From CAZTTH01 sp964615975 (GTDB taxonomy: Bacteria > Verrucomicrobiota > Lentisphaeria > JABSQK01 > JAJFLO01), in assembly GCA_964615975.1 (NCBI GenBank), contig CAZTTH010000038.1:1-34594 (forward strand): a DNA stretch of 34,594 nt, written 5' to 3'. Within the stretch, counting starts at the first letter, position 1. Each line of letters opens with the position of its first letter. The position numbers and the translations under genes are program-made. This document shows positions 24,842 through 33,258 of the stretch, in pieces. Below the pieces are notes generated by a model, which had not been told where the DNA came from, ran no database searches, and saw only the letters and a program-made list of their open reading frames with translations.

Positions 24842-27800
24842 TCAATCAGTTTTACTGCGGTCGTAACTGAGGAGAGGCGCAAGCCAGCGCTCAGTTTCTG
24901 GAATCGACATCCCTTTGCGGCGGGCATAGTCTTCAACTTGGTCGCGGTGTATCTTGCCGATACCGAAATACTGAGAATCTGGATGGGAGAAATAATAACC
25001 GCTGACAGCAGCGGTGGGGTACATGGCAAAGGATTCGGTGAGCGTAATGCCGATTTCTTTTTCAATATCAAGCAGGTCAAAAAGAATTCGCTTCTCCGTA
25101 TGATCAGGGCAGGCGGGATAGCCCGGCGCGGGACGAATACCGCGATATTTCTCATGTATGAGTTCGTCATTGGTCAATGCTTCTTCACTGGCATAGCCCC
25201 AAAATTCCTTGCGCACCATTTCGTGCAGATGTTCGGCAAAGGCTTCTGCCAGACGGTCTGCCAACGCTTTCAACATAATCGAGTTATAATCATCATGTTG
25301 CTTATCATACTCTTTGATTCGTCCTTCAATATTAAATCCGGTACTCACGGCGAAGAATCCCAGGTAATCTTTTAGATTGGTTTCTTTAGGAGCGATGAAA
25401 TCTGCCAGGCAAAAGTTGGGGCGATCGCTGGTTTTCGCCATTTGTTGACGCAGGAAACGCACTACCGCAGTGACTTCCGATCTGGTGTCATCACGATAAA
25501 TTTCGACATCATCGTCAGCAATCATATTGGCGGGGAAAATGGCGAAAATTCCATGAGCCGTTAACCATTGATCCGTGACGATCTGTTTTAACATTATTCG
25601 CGCGTTGTCATAGAGTTCCTGAGCGGTTTTGCCAACCAATTCATCCGCCAAGAGATCCGGATATTTTCCCCGTATTTGCCAGGCATGAAAGAAGGGAGAC
25701 CAGTCCAGGCGGTCTACCAATCGTTCCAATGGGTAATTCTTGAGAGCTTTTACCCCAATAAATTTGGGGACAGGGGGAACGTATTGATCCCATGCGATCT
25801 TGAATTTAATCTTTCGGGCTTCGCTCAGTGGCATCAGATTTATCTTTCCAGATCGATTGTGGTATTGCTCGCGAATGGTTTCGTATTCGGCATTGATATC
25901 GCTTACATATTGAGGTTTTTGCTCAGAACTCAATAGTGCGTTAACCACACCCACAACCCGTGAAGCATCGGGGACATAGATCACTGATGACTTATAATTC
26001 GGAGCGATCTTGACCGCGGTATGAACTTTTGAGGTGGTAGCGCCGCCGATAAGCAGGGGAATCGTGAACCCCTCACGCTCCATTTCCCCGGCATTGAAGG
26101 CCATTTCCTCGAGGGATGGCGTGATCAAGCCGCTTAAGCCGATAATATCGCATTGGCGGTCACGGGCGGTTTGCAGGATTTTGGTGATCGGCACCATAAC
26201 TCCCAGGTCGATGACTTCATAATTATTGCATTGCAACACTACACCAACAATGTTCTTGCCGATATCGTGAACGTCACCCTTGACGGTGGCGAGTACGATC
26301 CGGCCTTTGGCCTGACGGGCAATCGATTTATCTGCGTTGAAAAAGGGTTCAAGGTAAGCCACTGCCTTTTTCATTACTCGCGCGCTTTTGACCACCTGCG
26401 GTAGAAACATCTTACCGGCGCCGAACAAATCTCCTACCACATTCATTCCATCCATGAGCGGCCCCTCTATCACCGCCAGAGGACTGGGCAAGGCCTGCCG
26501 CGCCGCCTCCGTGTCTTCATCGATGAAATCGGTGATGCCGTTGACCAGAGAATGTATGAGGCGATTTTTTGCCGACGTATTTCTCCAGGATAAGTCAACT
26601 TGTTTTTCAGTGGTTTTGGCGGAATAGCTCTGGGCGATTTCCAATAATCTTTCCGTTGCGTCTTCCCGGCGATTCAACACCAGGTCCTCCACCCGCTCCT
26701 TTAATTCGGCGGGAATTTCATCATAGACCACGAGTTGCCCGGCATTGACGATCCCCATTGTCAGACCGGCTTTAATGGCATGATAAAGAAATACCGCGTG
26801 AATGGCTTCCCTGATAGTGTCGTTACCCCGAAATGAAAAGGAAATGTTACTGACTCCGCCGCTGAAGCTCACAGCGGGCAATTCGCTGCGAATGCAGCGC
26901 ATGGCTTCGATAAAATCAAGCGCATAATTATTATGAATGTCGATGCCGGTGCCGATGGCAAACATATTGAGATCGAAGATGATATCTGTTGCCGGAAATC
27001 CCACTTTTTGGGTGAGAATATCAAAACATCGATGACAAATTTCAACCCGGCGCTCCACTGTGTCGGCCTGTCCTTGTTCGTCGAATGCCATGACGATAAC
27101 TGCGGCGCCATATCGTCGCGCCATGGTCGCCTGATGAATGAATGATTCCTCACCTTCCTTGAGGCTGATGGAATTGACCACGCATTTACCCTGCACACAT
27201 TTCAATCCGGCTTCAATGATCTGCCATTTCGAGGAGTCGATCACAATCGGGACGATAGCGATGTTGGGTTCACACATGATCAGATTGAGAAATTTGGTCA
27301 TGCACTTTTCCGAATCCAGCAACCCTTCATCCATATTGATATCGATCATATTGGCGCCATTCTCAACTTGTTCCTTGGCAATGCTTAAAGCGGCTTCGAA
27401 ATCGCCCTCTTTGATCAGGCGTGCAAATTTCCGCGATCCGGTAACGTTGGTGCGTTCGCCGATGAGGATGAAATTGCTTTCGGGTCTCAAGGTAAAAGGT
27501 TCAATCCCACTGAGATGCAGGCGCGGTTCAAGAGTTGGGATTTTTCGCGGTGGCAGATCTTTGACCGCGGCGGCGATTGCCGCGATATGGGCCGGGGTGG
27601 TGCCACAACACCCACCGATGATATTGAGCCAGCCGTTAGCGGCGAAATCCTTGAGTACCTCTGCCATGTATTCTGGTGTATCATCGTATCCCCCCATGGC
27701 ATTGGGCAGGCCGGCATTGGGGTAGATGCTGATGAAGTGGGGGGCGATGGCAGAAAGTTCCTGCAAATAGGGACGCAAATCTTTGGCGCCGAGAGCACAA

Positions 27801-28540
27801 TTGAAGCCGACACTCAATGGTTTGGCATGCATGATTGAATACCAGAAGGCGGCTGCTGTTTGTCCACTCAGGGTGCGTCCGCTGGCGTCGACAATGGTGC
27901 CGGAGATCATGATCGGCAATTCAATCTGGTGTTCATTGAAGAAACTTAACACAGCAAAGATCGCGGCTTTGGCATTGAGCGTATCAAAAATGGTTTCGAT
28001 AAGGATGATATCAACGCCCCCGTCAACCAACCCCCGGGTGGCTTCGAGATAGGCGACGACCAATTCGTCAAAGGTGACATTGCGGATACTGGGATCGTTG
28101 ACATCGGGTGACAGGGAAGCCGTTTTATTGGTGGGGCCGATGGCGCCCGCCACAAAGCGCGGTTTATCGGGAGTCTGCTGTGTAAAACGGTCGGCAACTT
28201 CCCGCGCCAGCCTGGCGCCTTGATAATTCAATTCATAGGCAAGCGCCTCCATCTGATAATCCGCCATTGATACTGAGGTCGAATTAAAGGTGTTGGTTTC
28301 AATGATATCGGCGCCTGCCTGCAGATAAGCAGAATGGATTTCTCTGATGATATCCGGTTGAGTGAGGATCAGCAGATCATTATTGCCTTTGAGATCTTTC
28401 GGGAAATCCTTGAAGCGTTCCCCGCGATAATCGGATTCCTGCAGTCTGTAGGTCTGAATCATTGAACCCATGGCACCATCCAGAATCAGGATGCGTTGTT
28501 CCAGTAATGAGTTGATTAAATTGGCACGTTCGGTAATCAT
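24842..28540 (-). CDS. metH: Cobalamin-dependent methionine synthase
   Basis: 1232 aa, full length (E. coli 1227). All four modules are present in order. Homocysteine-binding domain with zinc ligands C248, C311 and C312 (FNCALG, GGCCGTTP). Methyltetrahydrofolate domain at about 355-615 (NFILIGERTNVTGS, DINMDEGLLD). Cobalamin module with cap at about 650-740 and the B12-binding motif DVHDIG at 756-761, where H758 is the lower axial ligand. C-terminal reactivation domain, about 900-1225, with the AdoMet-binding RPAPGYPACPDHTEK and YFSHPDSQYFGIGKI. No cobalamin or SAM riboswitch is recognisable in the 200-nt upstream region. The gene is clearly less AT-rich than those on the left of the window. 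It is divergent from the sigma-54 regulator. Confidence 0.97.
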   Translation of the reverse strand: MITERANLINSLLEQRILILDGAMGSMIQTYRLQESDYRGERFKDFPKDLKGNNDLLILTQPDIIREIHSAYLQAGADIIETNTFNSTSVSMADYQMEALAYELNYQGARLAREVADRFTQQTPDKPRFVAGAIGPTNKTASLSPDVNDPSIRNVTFDELVVAYLEATRGLVDGGVDIILIETIFDTLNAKAAIFAVLSFFNEHQIELPIMISGTIVDASGRTLSGQTAAAFWYSIMHAKPLSVGFNCALGAKDLRPYLQELSAIAPHFISIYPNAGLPNAMGGYDDTPEYMAEVLKDFAANGWLNIIGGCCGTTPAHIAAIAAAVKDLPPRKIPTLEPRLHLSGIEPFTLRPESNFILIGERTNVTGSRKFARLIKEGDFEAALSIAKEQVENGANMIDINMDEGLLDSEKCMTKFLNLIMCEPNIAIVPIVIDSSKWQIIEAGLKCVQGKCVVNSISLKEGEESFIHQATMARRYGAAVIVMAFDEQGQADTVERRVEICHRCFDILTQKVGFPATDIIFDLNMFAIGTGIDIHNNYALDFIEAMRCIRSELPAVSFSGGVSNISFSFRGNDTIREAIHAVFLYHAIKAGLTMGIVNAGQLVVYDEIPAELKERVEDLVLNRREDATERLLEIAQSYSAKTTEKQVDLSWRNTSAKNRLIHSLVNGITDFIDEDTEAARQALPSPLAVIEGPLMDGMNVVGDLFGAGKMFLPQVVKSARVMKKAVAYLEPFFNADKSIARQAKGRIVLATVKGDVHDIGKNIVGVVLQCNNYEVIDLGVMVPITKILQTARDRQCDIIGLSGLITPSLEEMAFNAGEMEREGFTIPLLIGGATTSKVHTAVKIAPNYKSSVIYVPDASRVVGVVNALLSSEQKPQYVSDINAEYETIREQYHNRSGKINLMPLSEARKIKFKIAWDQYVPPVPKFIGVKALKNYPLERLVDRLDWSPFFHAWQIRGKYPDLLADELVGKTAQELYDNARIMLKQIVTDQWLTAHGIFAIFPANMIADDDVEIYRDDTRSEVTAVVRFLRQQMAKTSDRPNFCLADFIAPKETNLKDYLGFFAVSTGFNIEGRIKEYDKQHDDYNSIMLKALADRLAEAFAEHLHEMVRKEFWGYASEEALTNDELIHEKYRGIRPAPGYPACPDHTEKRILFDLLDIEKEIGITLTESFAMYPTAAVSGYYFSHPDSQYFGIGKIHRDQVEDYARRKGMSIPETERWLAPLLSYDRSKTD

Positions 28541-28545
28541 TGAGA

Positions 28546-28560
28546 ATAACCCATGGTTAT
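28546..28560. promoter_or_regulatory. Palindrome just upstream of metH
   Basis: ATAACC-CAT-GGTTAT is a perfect 6+6 inverted repeat 6-20 nt before the metH start codon. It could be an operator or affect translation. It does not match the MetJ box. Confidence 0.35.
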
Positions 28561-28694
28561 TTTAGTAGTGTACAGGTAGTTTGTCGTGAAGCGGGTAAAT
28601 AAACTCTATTTGTGGCGATAAGCAAATTAATTTTATCCTGTATGTGGAGTTGTATTAATTACTGAAATTCTAGCTCATTTTCCGTGACAATCGA

Positions 28695-28708
28695 TGATTT
28701 ATAAATCA
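28695..28708. promoter_or_regulatory. 14-bp perfect palindrome between metH and the regulator
   Basis: TGATTTATAAATCA is its own reverse complement, 37 nt upstream of the sigma-54 regulator ATG in the metH/regulator divergent space. It is a candidate operator for either gene. Confidence 0.4.
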
Positions 28709-28744
28709 ATGTAATCTGTCAATTAAACAAAGTGGTTTTGAAAT

Positions 28745-30088
28745 ATGAGTTATTCTATTTTAATCGTTGTCTCCAATGAGGCACAACGTCAACAAGTAAT
28801 TGCTTTGCTGGAAAAGCAATACCAGATTCATGCCCTGGCTGATTCAAACGAAGCCAAATCCTTATTATCCCAGCGCCAATTCGATTTGATTGTAGCGGCT
28901 GAAGAAGCCAGGAACGAAACGGAATTTTCCTTTTTGAAATGGGTGCGGCTGCATGCCGAGGATATTCCGATCTTTATCCTGATACCAGCGGCCTCGGTGG
29001 ACAAGGTTGTGAAGGCAATTAAAATGGGTGCGGAAGAATGTTTCGCTTCCCCGTTATCTGAAACGATAAAGCTCAAGCGAGCCATCGATAACCTGATGCG
29101 TCAGCGAGCCTTGCGGGATCAGCAACAAATCAATTTAGCGGAAACCGAAATGGTTTTCCCATCCAATATCATCGCTCACAGCCGTTCCATGCGGGAAGTT
29201 ATACGTCTTGCCGCCAAGGTTGCCAAAATGCCGACCACCGTCATGATCACCGGTGAATCCGGAGTTGGCAAGGAAATCATAGCCCGCCACATTCATCGCC
29301 ATAGTGAACGTTGTGAAAATGCCTTTGTCGCCGTTAACTGCGCGGCATTGACAGGCACGCTAATGGCTTCTGAACTCTTCGGTCATGAAAAGGGCGCATT
29401 CACTGGCGCTGTCGCAACCAAGCGCGGACGGTTCGAACTGGCCCACAATGGCACTATTTTTTTAGATGAAATCGGTGAAATGACCGCCGAATTGCAAGCC
29501 ATACTATTACGTGCCCTGCAGGAGCAGCAGTTCGAACGGGTGGGTGGCACGCGCACGATTTCCGTGGATGTCCGGGTAATCGCCGCCACCAATCGCGATT
29601 TGCACAAGGCGATGCAGGAGAAACAATTTCGCGACGACCTTTATTATCGCTTGAATGTCTTTAGCATTCACCTCCCGCCGTTGCGCGAACGCACTGAAGA
29701 CATCATTCCATTAGCCGAATTTTTCGTACGTAAAATTTCGTTGAATCTGGGACGCCCGAAGCGAGGTTTGCAGGATACCGCCAAAACCAGACTACAGGCT
29801 TATTCCTGGCCAGGTAATGTTCGGGAACTACAAAACGTTATTGAACGAGCTGTGATCATCTCAAAATCGGATGAACTGAGAGTCGATGACTTGTCCGTGC
29901 CTTTCCAATCGACTGCGCAAATCCAACCAATCGCCTTGTCTATATCCCTGGCCGATATCGAAAAACAAGCTATCCTCACTGCACTCCAACAACAACAGGG
30001 CAATCGTGCCAAGACCGCGGACGTCCTCGGTATCAGCCTGCGCACCCTGCAATCCCGCTTGAAAGATTATGGGGTTACCGGAAGTTAG
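28745..30088 (+). CDS. Sigma-54-dependent activator with degenerate receiver domain
   Basis: 447 aa NtrC-type enhancer-binding protein. Receiver-like domain at about 1-120; AAA+ domain at about 140-375 with Walker A GESGVGKE (170-177), the sigma-54-contacting GAFTGA loop (217-222), and Walker B FLDEIGEM (239-246). A Fis-type helix-turn-helix follows at about 405-445 (GNRAKTADVLGISLRTLQSRL). The receiver lacks all phosphorylation residues: the acidic pair is Ser-Asn (10-11), the phospho-Asp position is Ala (about 52), and the switch Thr and the conserved Lys of the KP motif (Ser 102) are also replaced. It is therefore probably not switched by a histidine kinase. No kinase gene is nearby. The nearest sigma-54 promoter in the window is 1.3 kb downstream. 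Confidence 0.93.
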   Translation: MSYSILIVVSNEAQRQQVIALLEKQYQIHALADSNEAKSLLSQRQFDLIVAAEEARNETEFSFLKWVRLHAEDIPIFILIPAASVDKVVKAIKMGAEECFASPLSETIKLKRAIDNLMRQRALRDQQQINLAETEMVFPSNIIAHSRSMREVIRLAAKVAKMPTTVMITGESGVGKEIIARHIHRHSERCENAFVAVNCAALTGTLMASELFGHEKGAFTGAVATKRGRFELAHNGTIFLDEIGEMTAELQAILLRALQEQQFERVGGTRTISVDVRVIAATNRDLHKAMQEKQFRDDLYYRLNVFSIHLPPLRERTEDIIPLAEFFVRKISLNLGRPKRGLQDTAKTRLQAYSWPGNVRELQNVIERAVIISKSDELRVDDLSVPFQSTAQIQPIALSISLADIEKQAILTALQQQQGNRAKTADVLGISLRTLQSRLKDYGVTGS

Positions 30089-30188
30089 AACGGTCTGTTT
30101 GTCGGTCGAAGTTACCTGCCATATCGAATGGATGCTCAAATAAAGGTTGCAATATCAGCCAGCCAATGTTTGAAATCATATCTCGTGC

Positions 30189-30521
30189 TTAATAAAACTC
30201 GAGGCAACCTGCTAACGGGTTATTCGCAAATGCAATAATTTCCAAGTGATTAACTCGAATCAGTCTCTCTACATATTCTGTGGTTTGATTGCCACAACGC
30301 AACCAGATAACTTTTGGGGGATATCCCATTAATGTACTGAGTTCGAAGTAATCCGAATCTTGCGTGATTAATACATAATCGTTTATTTTGGCATACTCCC
30401 AAATCGCCAAATCATCCTTCTTCTCCATTGCGATGAGTCGGACTTGACTCGAATTGGGAAACAGATCACTCAACCTACGGGCCAGTTTGAAGCTGAGATT
30501 CTGGTCAAATAAGAGTTTCAT
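30189..30521 (-). CDS. DUF5615 PIN-like protein (putative toxin)
   Basis: 110 aa. It starts MKLLFDQNLSFKLARRL, the typical opening of DUF5615, whose D6 and N8 belong to a PIN-like acidic site. ITQDSDYFEL near residues 53-62 holds the second acidic cluster (D55, D57). PIN-fold proteins are often RNases acting as toxins. An in-frame ATG upstream (30572) overlaps the previous gene and is not needed; the ATG at 30521 overlaps the stop of the DUF433 gene by 1 nt (TAATG), implying coupling. The pair fits a VapBC-like toxin-antitoxin layout, but toxicity is inferred only. Confidence 0.82.
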   Translation of the reverse strand: MKLLFDQNLSFKLARRLSDLFPNSSQVRLIAMEKKDDLAIWEYAKINDYVLITQDSDYFELSTLMGYPPKVIWLRCGNQTTEYVERLIRVNHLEIIAFANNPLAGCLEFY

Positions 30522-30742
30522 TATGCGACTGCAATGACGCGGCGTTCGCGGTCGGCAGCGTATCCCAGACAAGCGCGAATATCCATCTCAGTCAATTCGG
30601 GGTAATCATCGATAATTTCCTGATGGGACATGCCGGCTGCCAACCAGCCGAGCACGTCAGCTACGGCAATTCGCATTCCGCGAACACAAGGTCTTCCGCC
30701 ACGCTTACCGGATTCGATAGTAATAATATTGTGATAGCTCAT
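30521..30742 (-). CDS. DUF433 protein (putative antitoxin)
   Basis: 73 aa. Clear DUF433 signature: ITIESGKRGGRPCVRGMRIAVADVL then LAAGMSHQEIIDDYPELTEMDIRACLGYA, a winged or ribbon helix-turn-helix-like DNA-binding fold seen in VapB-like antitoxins. Start choice: AAGGA is 9 nt before the ATG at 30742 but directly abuts the ATG at 30751, so MSYHNIITIES is the likely beginning. It is the upstream gene of the coupled pair with DUF5615, the usual antitoxin-first order. Confidence 0.85.
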   Translation of the reverse strand: MSYHNIITIESGKRGGRPCVRGMRIAVADVLGWLAAGMSHQEIIDDYPELTEMDIRACLGYAADRERRVIAVA

Positions 30743-31225
30743 TTTGTCCATTCCTTAATATTACCTCATTGAAATATAACTAGAAGCAAACAATTTGAAT
30801 AAGGGAACTCATGCATGATAGATAAATTGCTGTGTTATTTAGTTTAGCGATAAAGTGGGCCAAGATCAAATCAATGAAGATTATATGATAGAGGATGTTG
30901 TTATTGTCTTTCAATATGTTAACCGAACTGATCACAAAAAAATTTCTAATCATTTCCAGCGACGGCCTTCTACTTGCTAAGACTGCAAATTGTTTGTTGA
31001 ATGTCTCTTTGCCAATTGCTACGGCTTAACTTCAATATTGTTGCCAAGCTTGATCCAACCTGGTGAGTATTTTGTCAGCAGTGTTACCATTCCAGATCTG
31101 GAAATGGTCGATACAACTAGCGGCTATAAGGTAGTTATTTGATATAGCGGATACTGAGATTGCAATTTAAATATTCTTGATTGATCTATAAGCGGTTACA
31201 CTCCTTGATATTGCCTTTAGGGAAG

Positions 31226-31238
31226 TGCAAAAATTGCA
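31226..31238. promoter_or_regulatory. Candidate enhancer palindrome 1
   Basis: TGCAAAAATTGCA: half-sites TGCAA and TTGCA are exact inverse copies. The centre is 31 bp from that of the second copy and about 165-170 bp upstream of the predicted sigma-54 start site. Confidence 0.5.
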
Positions 31239-31256
31239 TTGACCATTTTTCATTCA

Positions 31257-31269
31257 TGCAGAACTTGCA
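31257..31269. promoter_or_regulatory. Candidate enhancer palindrome 2
   Basis: TGCAGAACTTGCA matches copy 1 at 11 of 13 positions. The spacing of 31 bp is close to three helical turns, so both sites face the same side of the DNA. Flanking A and T extend it to ATGCA...TGCAT. Confidence 0.5.
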
Positions 31270-31373
31270 TCATTACACACCGTGTCCGTCAACCATTCAC
31301 TCGCGCTAGTAAAGTTTTAAATTGCTTGAAGGCAACTGATTAAACATCATTTCTCCCACCCGATAACTCCTCA

Positions 31374-31388
31374 TGGCATGGCGTTTGC
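31374..31388 (+). promoter_or_regulatory. Sigma-54 (-24/-12) promoter
   Basis: TGGCAT-GGCGT-TTGC fits the sigma-54 consensus TGGCAC-N5-TTGC at 9 of 10 specified positions, with the invariant GG and GC exactly 10 bp apart. It lies 132 nt before the peroxidase ATG and in the same orientation. The transcript would start near 31400. Confidence 0.75.
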
Positions 31389-31520
31389 GTTAATCATTGG
31401 CGGTTAACCAAACGATGATTCCGACCGTCAACAGCAATCTTATACTGAGATTGCTATGAAGGCAGGAATTAAATCCCAAAATCATGTCTTCAAACCAACA
31501 AAACTAAGAGGAGAAATATC

Positions 31521-33209
31521 ATGAAAACATCCAGTCAAATCAAATTAATCGTCAGTCTCATGGTCATCTCATGCATGGCGTTCGGTCAGGAACGCATGCC
31601 TGACAAACTCGCCCGTCCTAAAAACCCGCCACCCCTCCAAGCTCCGGCGCCTGCCGCTAAAAAGCCTCTGCCGCCAAAAGTAGCGAAGTTTCCCCGCGAC
31701 CTGCGTTCTTATGATGGCCGGGATAATAACCTAGTCAATCCCACCTGGGGAAACGCTGAAAGTGAATATATCCGCAATACGACGGTGGGGTATGAAGACG
31801 GCGCCGATGCACCGGCGGGCGCGGATCGTCCAAGTCCCCGGGCGATAAGCAATGCCTGTGCCACCCAGGAAGAATCGATCCCCAATCGCAAGGGCGCCTC
31901 CGATTTTCTCTGGCAGTGGGGGCAATTCCTCGATCACGATATCGATATGACACCATCCGTCAGTCCCGCCGAGCCGTTCAATATTGCGGTTCCGGCCGGT
32001 GATCCATACTTCGATCCCAATGGGACCGGTACCGTTACGATTCCATTGAATCGATCGTTATATCGTATTATTGATGGCATTCGCGAGCAGGTAAATGGCA
32101 TTACTGCGTATATCGACGCATCACAGGTCTATGGTTCCGATGCCGCACGCGCCACCGCGTTGCGCACCCTCGACGGCACCGGTCGTCTGAAAACCAGCGA
32201 TCAAAATTTGTTGCCATTCAATACTGATGGCATTACCAATCTGCCGACCTCCGGTTCGTTCTTCTTTGTTGCCGGCGATGTTCGCGCCAATGAACAGGTG
32301 GGACTGATCGCCATGCATACCTTGTTTGTCCGTGAGCATAATTACTGGGCGGATCGGGTTCGCAGTCAGAATCCCATGATGGCGGGTGATGAAATTTATG
32401 AAGCGGCGCGCGCGATTGTCGCGGCTGAAATCCAGGCCATTACTTATCGTGAGTTTCTGCCGATTCTATTGGGGCGGAATGCGCTCCGGCCATATAATGG
32501 CTATAACCCCCGGGTCAATGCCGGCATATCCAATGTCTTTGCCGCCGCGGCTTATCGAGTTGGACATACCATGTTATCGTCAACTTTGCTGCGTCTGGAT
32601 CATGATGGGAACGAGATCGCCAATGGTAACCTGACTCTAGCGGGATCGTTCTTCAATCTTGCCGCTGTTGTAGAAGATGGCATCGATCCGATCCTGCGGG
32701 GCATGGCGCATCAGGTTTGTCAGGAGATTGATATGCTGGTGATCGATGATGTGCGGAATTTCCTCTTTGGTCAACCGGGCTCCGGTGGATTCGATCTGGC
32801 TTCCCTGAATATCCAACGCGGTCGCGATCATGGCCTGCCGGGGTACAATCAGGTGCGGCGGGATCTGCGTTTGCGGCCGGCAGTGGATTTCAGTGACATC
32901 AGTGCGAATCCGGAAGTGCAGGATCGTTTGGCAGCGATATATGAGAATGTCGAGCAAATCGATGTCTGGGTGGGCGGTCTGGCTGAAGATCACCTCCATG
33001 ATGCGCTGGTGGGCGAAACCTTCTATGTGATTCTCAAAGATCAATTCGAACGTCTGCGCGATGGCGATCGTTTCTGGTATCAGAGCTATCTGCCCGCCGA
33101 TATGGTGCGCATGGTGGAACATCAAACCCTGGCGAAAATCATTCGCCGAAATACCGACATTGGCAATGAGATTTCTGATCGCGCTTTCATCGCCGCGCCA
33201 AGATTTTAA
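31521..33209 (+). CDS. Exported animal-type haem peroxidase
   Basis: 562 aa. Signal peptide 1-22 (cleavage near AFG-QE), then a proline-rich linker (34-53), then a complete An_peroxidase domain (myeloperoxidase/peroxidasin superfamily). Key residues: Q135-x2-D138-H139 in GQFLDHD (distal His and the Asp that ester-links haem), R255-x2-E258 in VRANEQ (catalytic Arg and the Glu that forms the second haem link), proximal H349 in YRVGHTML, and NIQRGRDHGLPGYN. Both covalent-haem acids are kept, so halide or pseudohalide oxidation is possible, but the substrate is unknown. It has a strong ribosome-binding site (AGAGGAG). GC-rich codon use contrasts with the left of the window. Confidence 0.93.
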   Translation: MKTSSQIKLIVSLMVISCMAFGQERMPDKLARPKNPPPLQAPAPAAKKPLPPKVAKFPRDLRSYDGRDNNLVNPTWGNAESEYIRNTTVGYEDGADAPAGADRPSPRAISNACATQEESIPNRKGASDFLWQWGQFLDHDIDMTPSVSPAEPFNIAVPAGDPYFDPNGTGTVTIPLNRSLYRIIDGIREQVNGITAYIDASQVYGSDAARATALRTLDGTGRLKTSDQNLLPFNTDGITNLPTSGSFFFVAGDVRANEQVGLIAMHTLFVREHNYWADRVRSQNPMMAGDEIYEAARAIVAAEIQAITYREFLPILLGRNALRPYNGYNPRVNAGISNVFAAAAYRVGHTMLSSTLLRLDHDGNEIANGNLTLAGSFFNLAAVVEDGIDPILRGMAHQVCQEIDMLVIDDVRNFLFGQPGSGGFDLASLNIQRGRDHGLPGYNQVRRDLRLRPAVDFSDISANPEVQDRLAAIYENVEQIDVWVGGLAEDHLHDALVGETFYVILKDQFERLRDGDRFWYQSYLPADMVRMVEHQTLAKIIRRNTDIGNEISDRAFIAAPRF

Positions 33210-33258
33210 TGATGGCCGCATGAATGCTAACAGGCTGTAATTCAAGGTGAAAATTACC

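Larger units (their letters stand above)
30743..31520. other. Long regulatory region upstream of the peroxidase
   Basis: About 780 bp between the antitoxin gene and the haem peroxidase with no ORF I would call. The right half holds the sigma-54 promoter and two matching palindromes listed separately. A 13-bp direct repeat (ATACTGAGATTGC) occurs at 31151-31163 and again at 31442-31454, flanking these elements. The rest shows nothing recognisable. Confidence 0.6.

Noticed and set aside
27138..27725. 195-codon plus-strand frame opposite metH
   Set aside because: Shadow of the methionine synthase gene; all MetH motifs lie on the other strand.
28541..28744. Cobalamin or SAM riboswitch upstream of metH
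   Set aside because: The leader is short, and I see neither the B12-box consensus nor SAM-box motifs.
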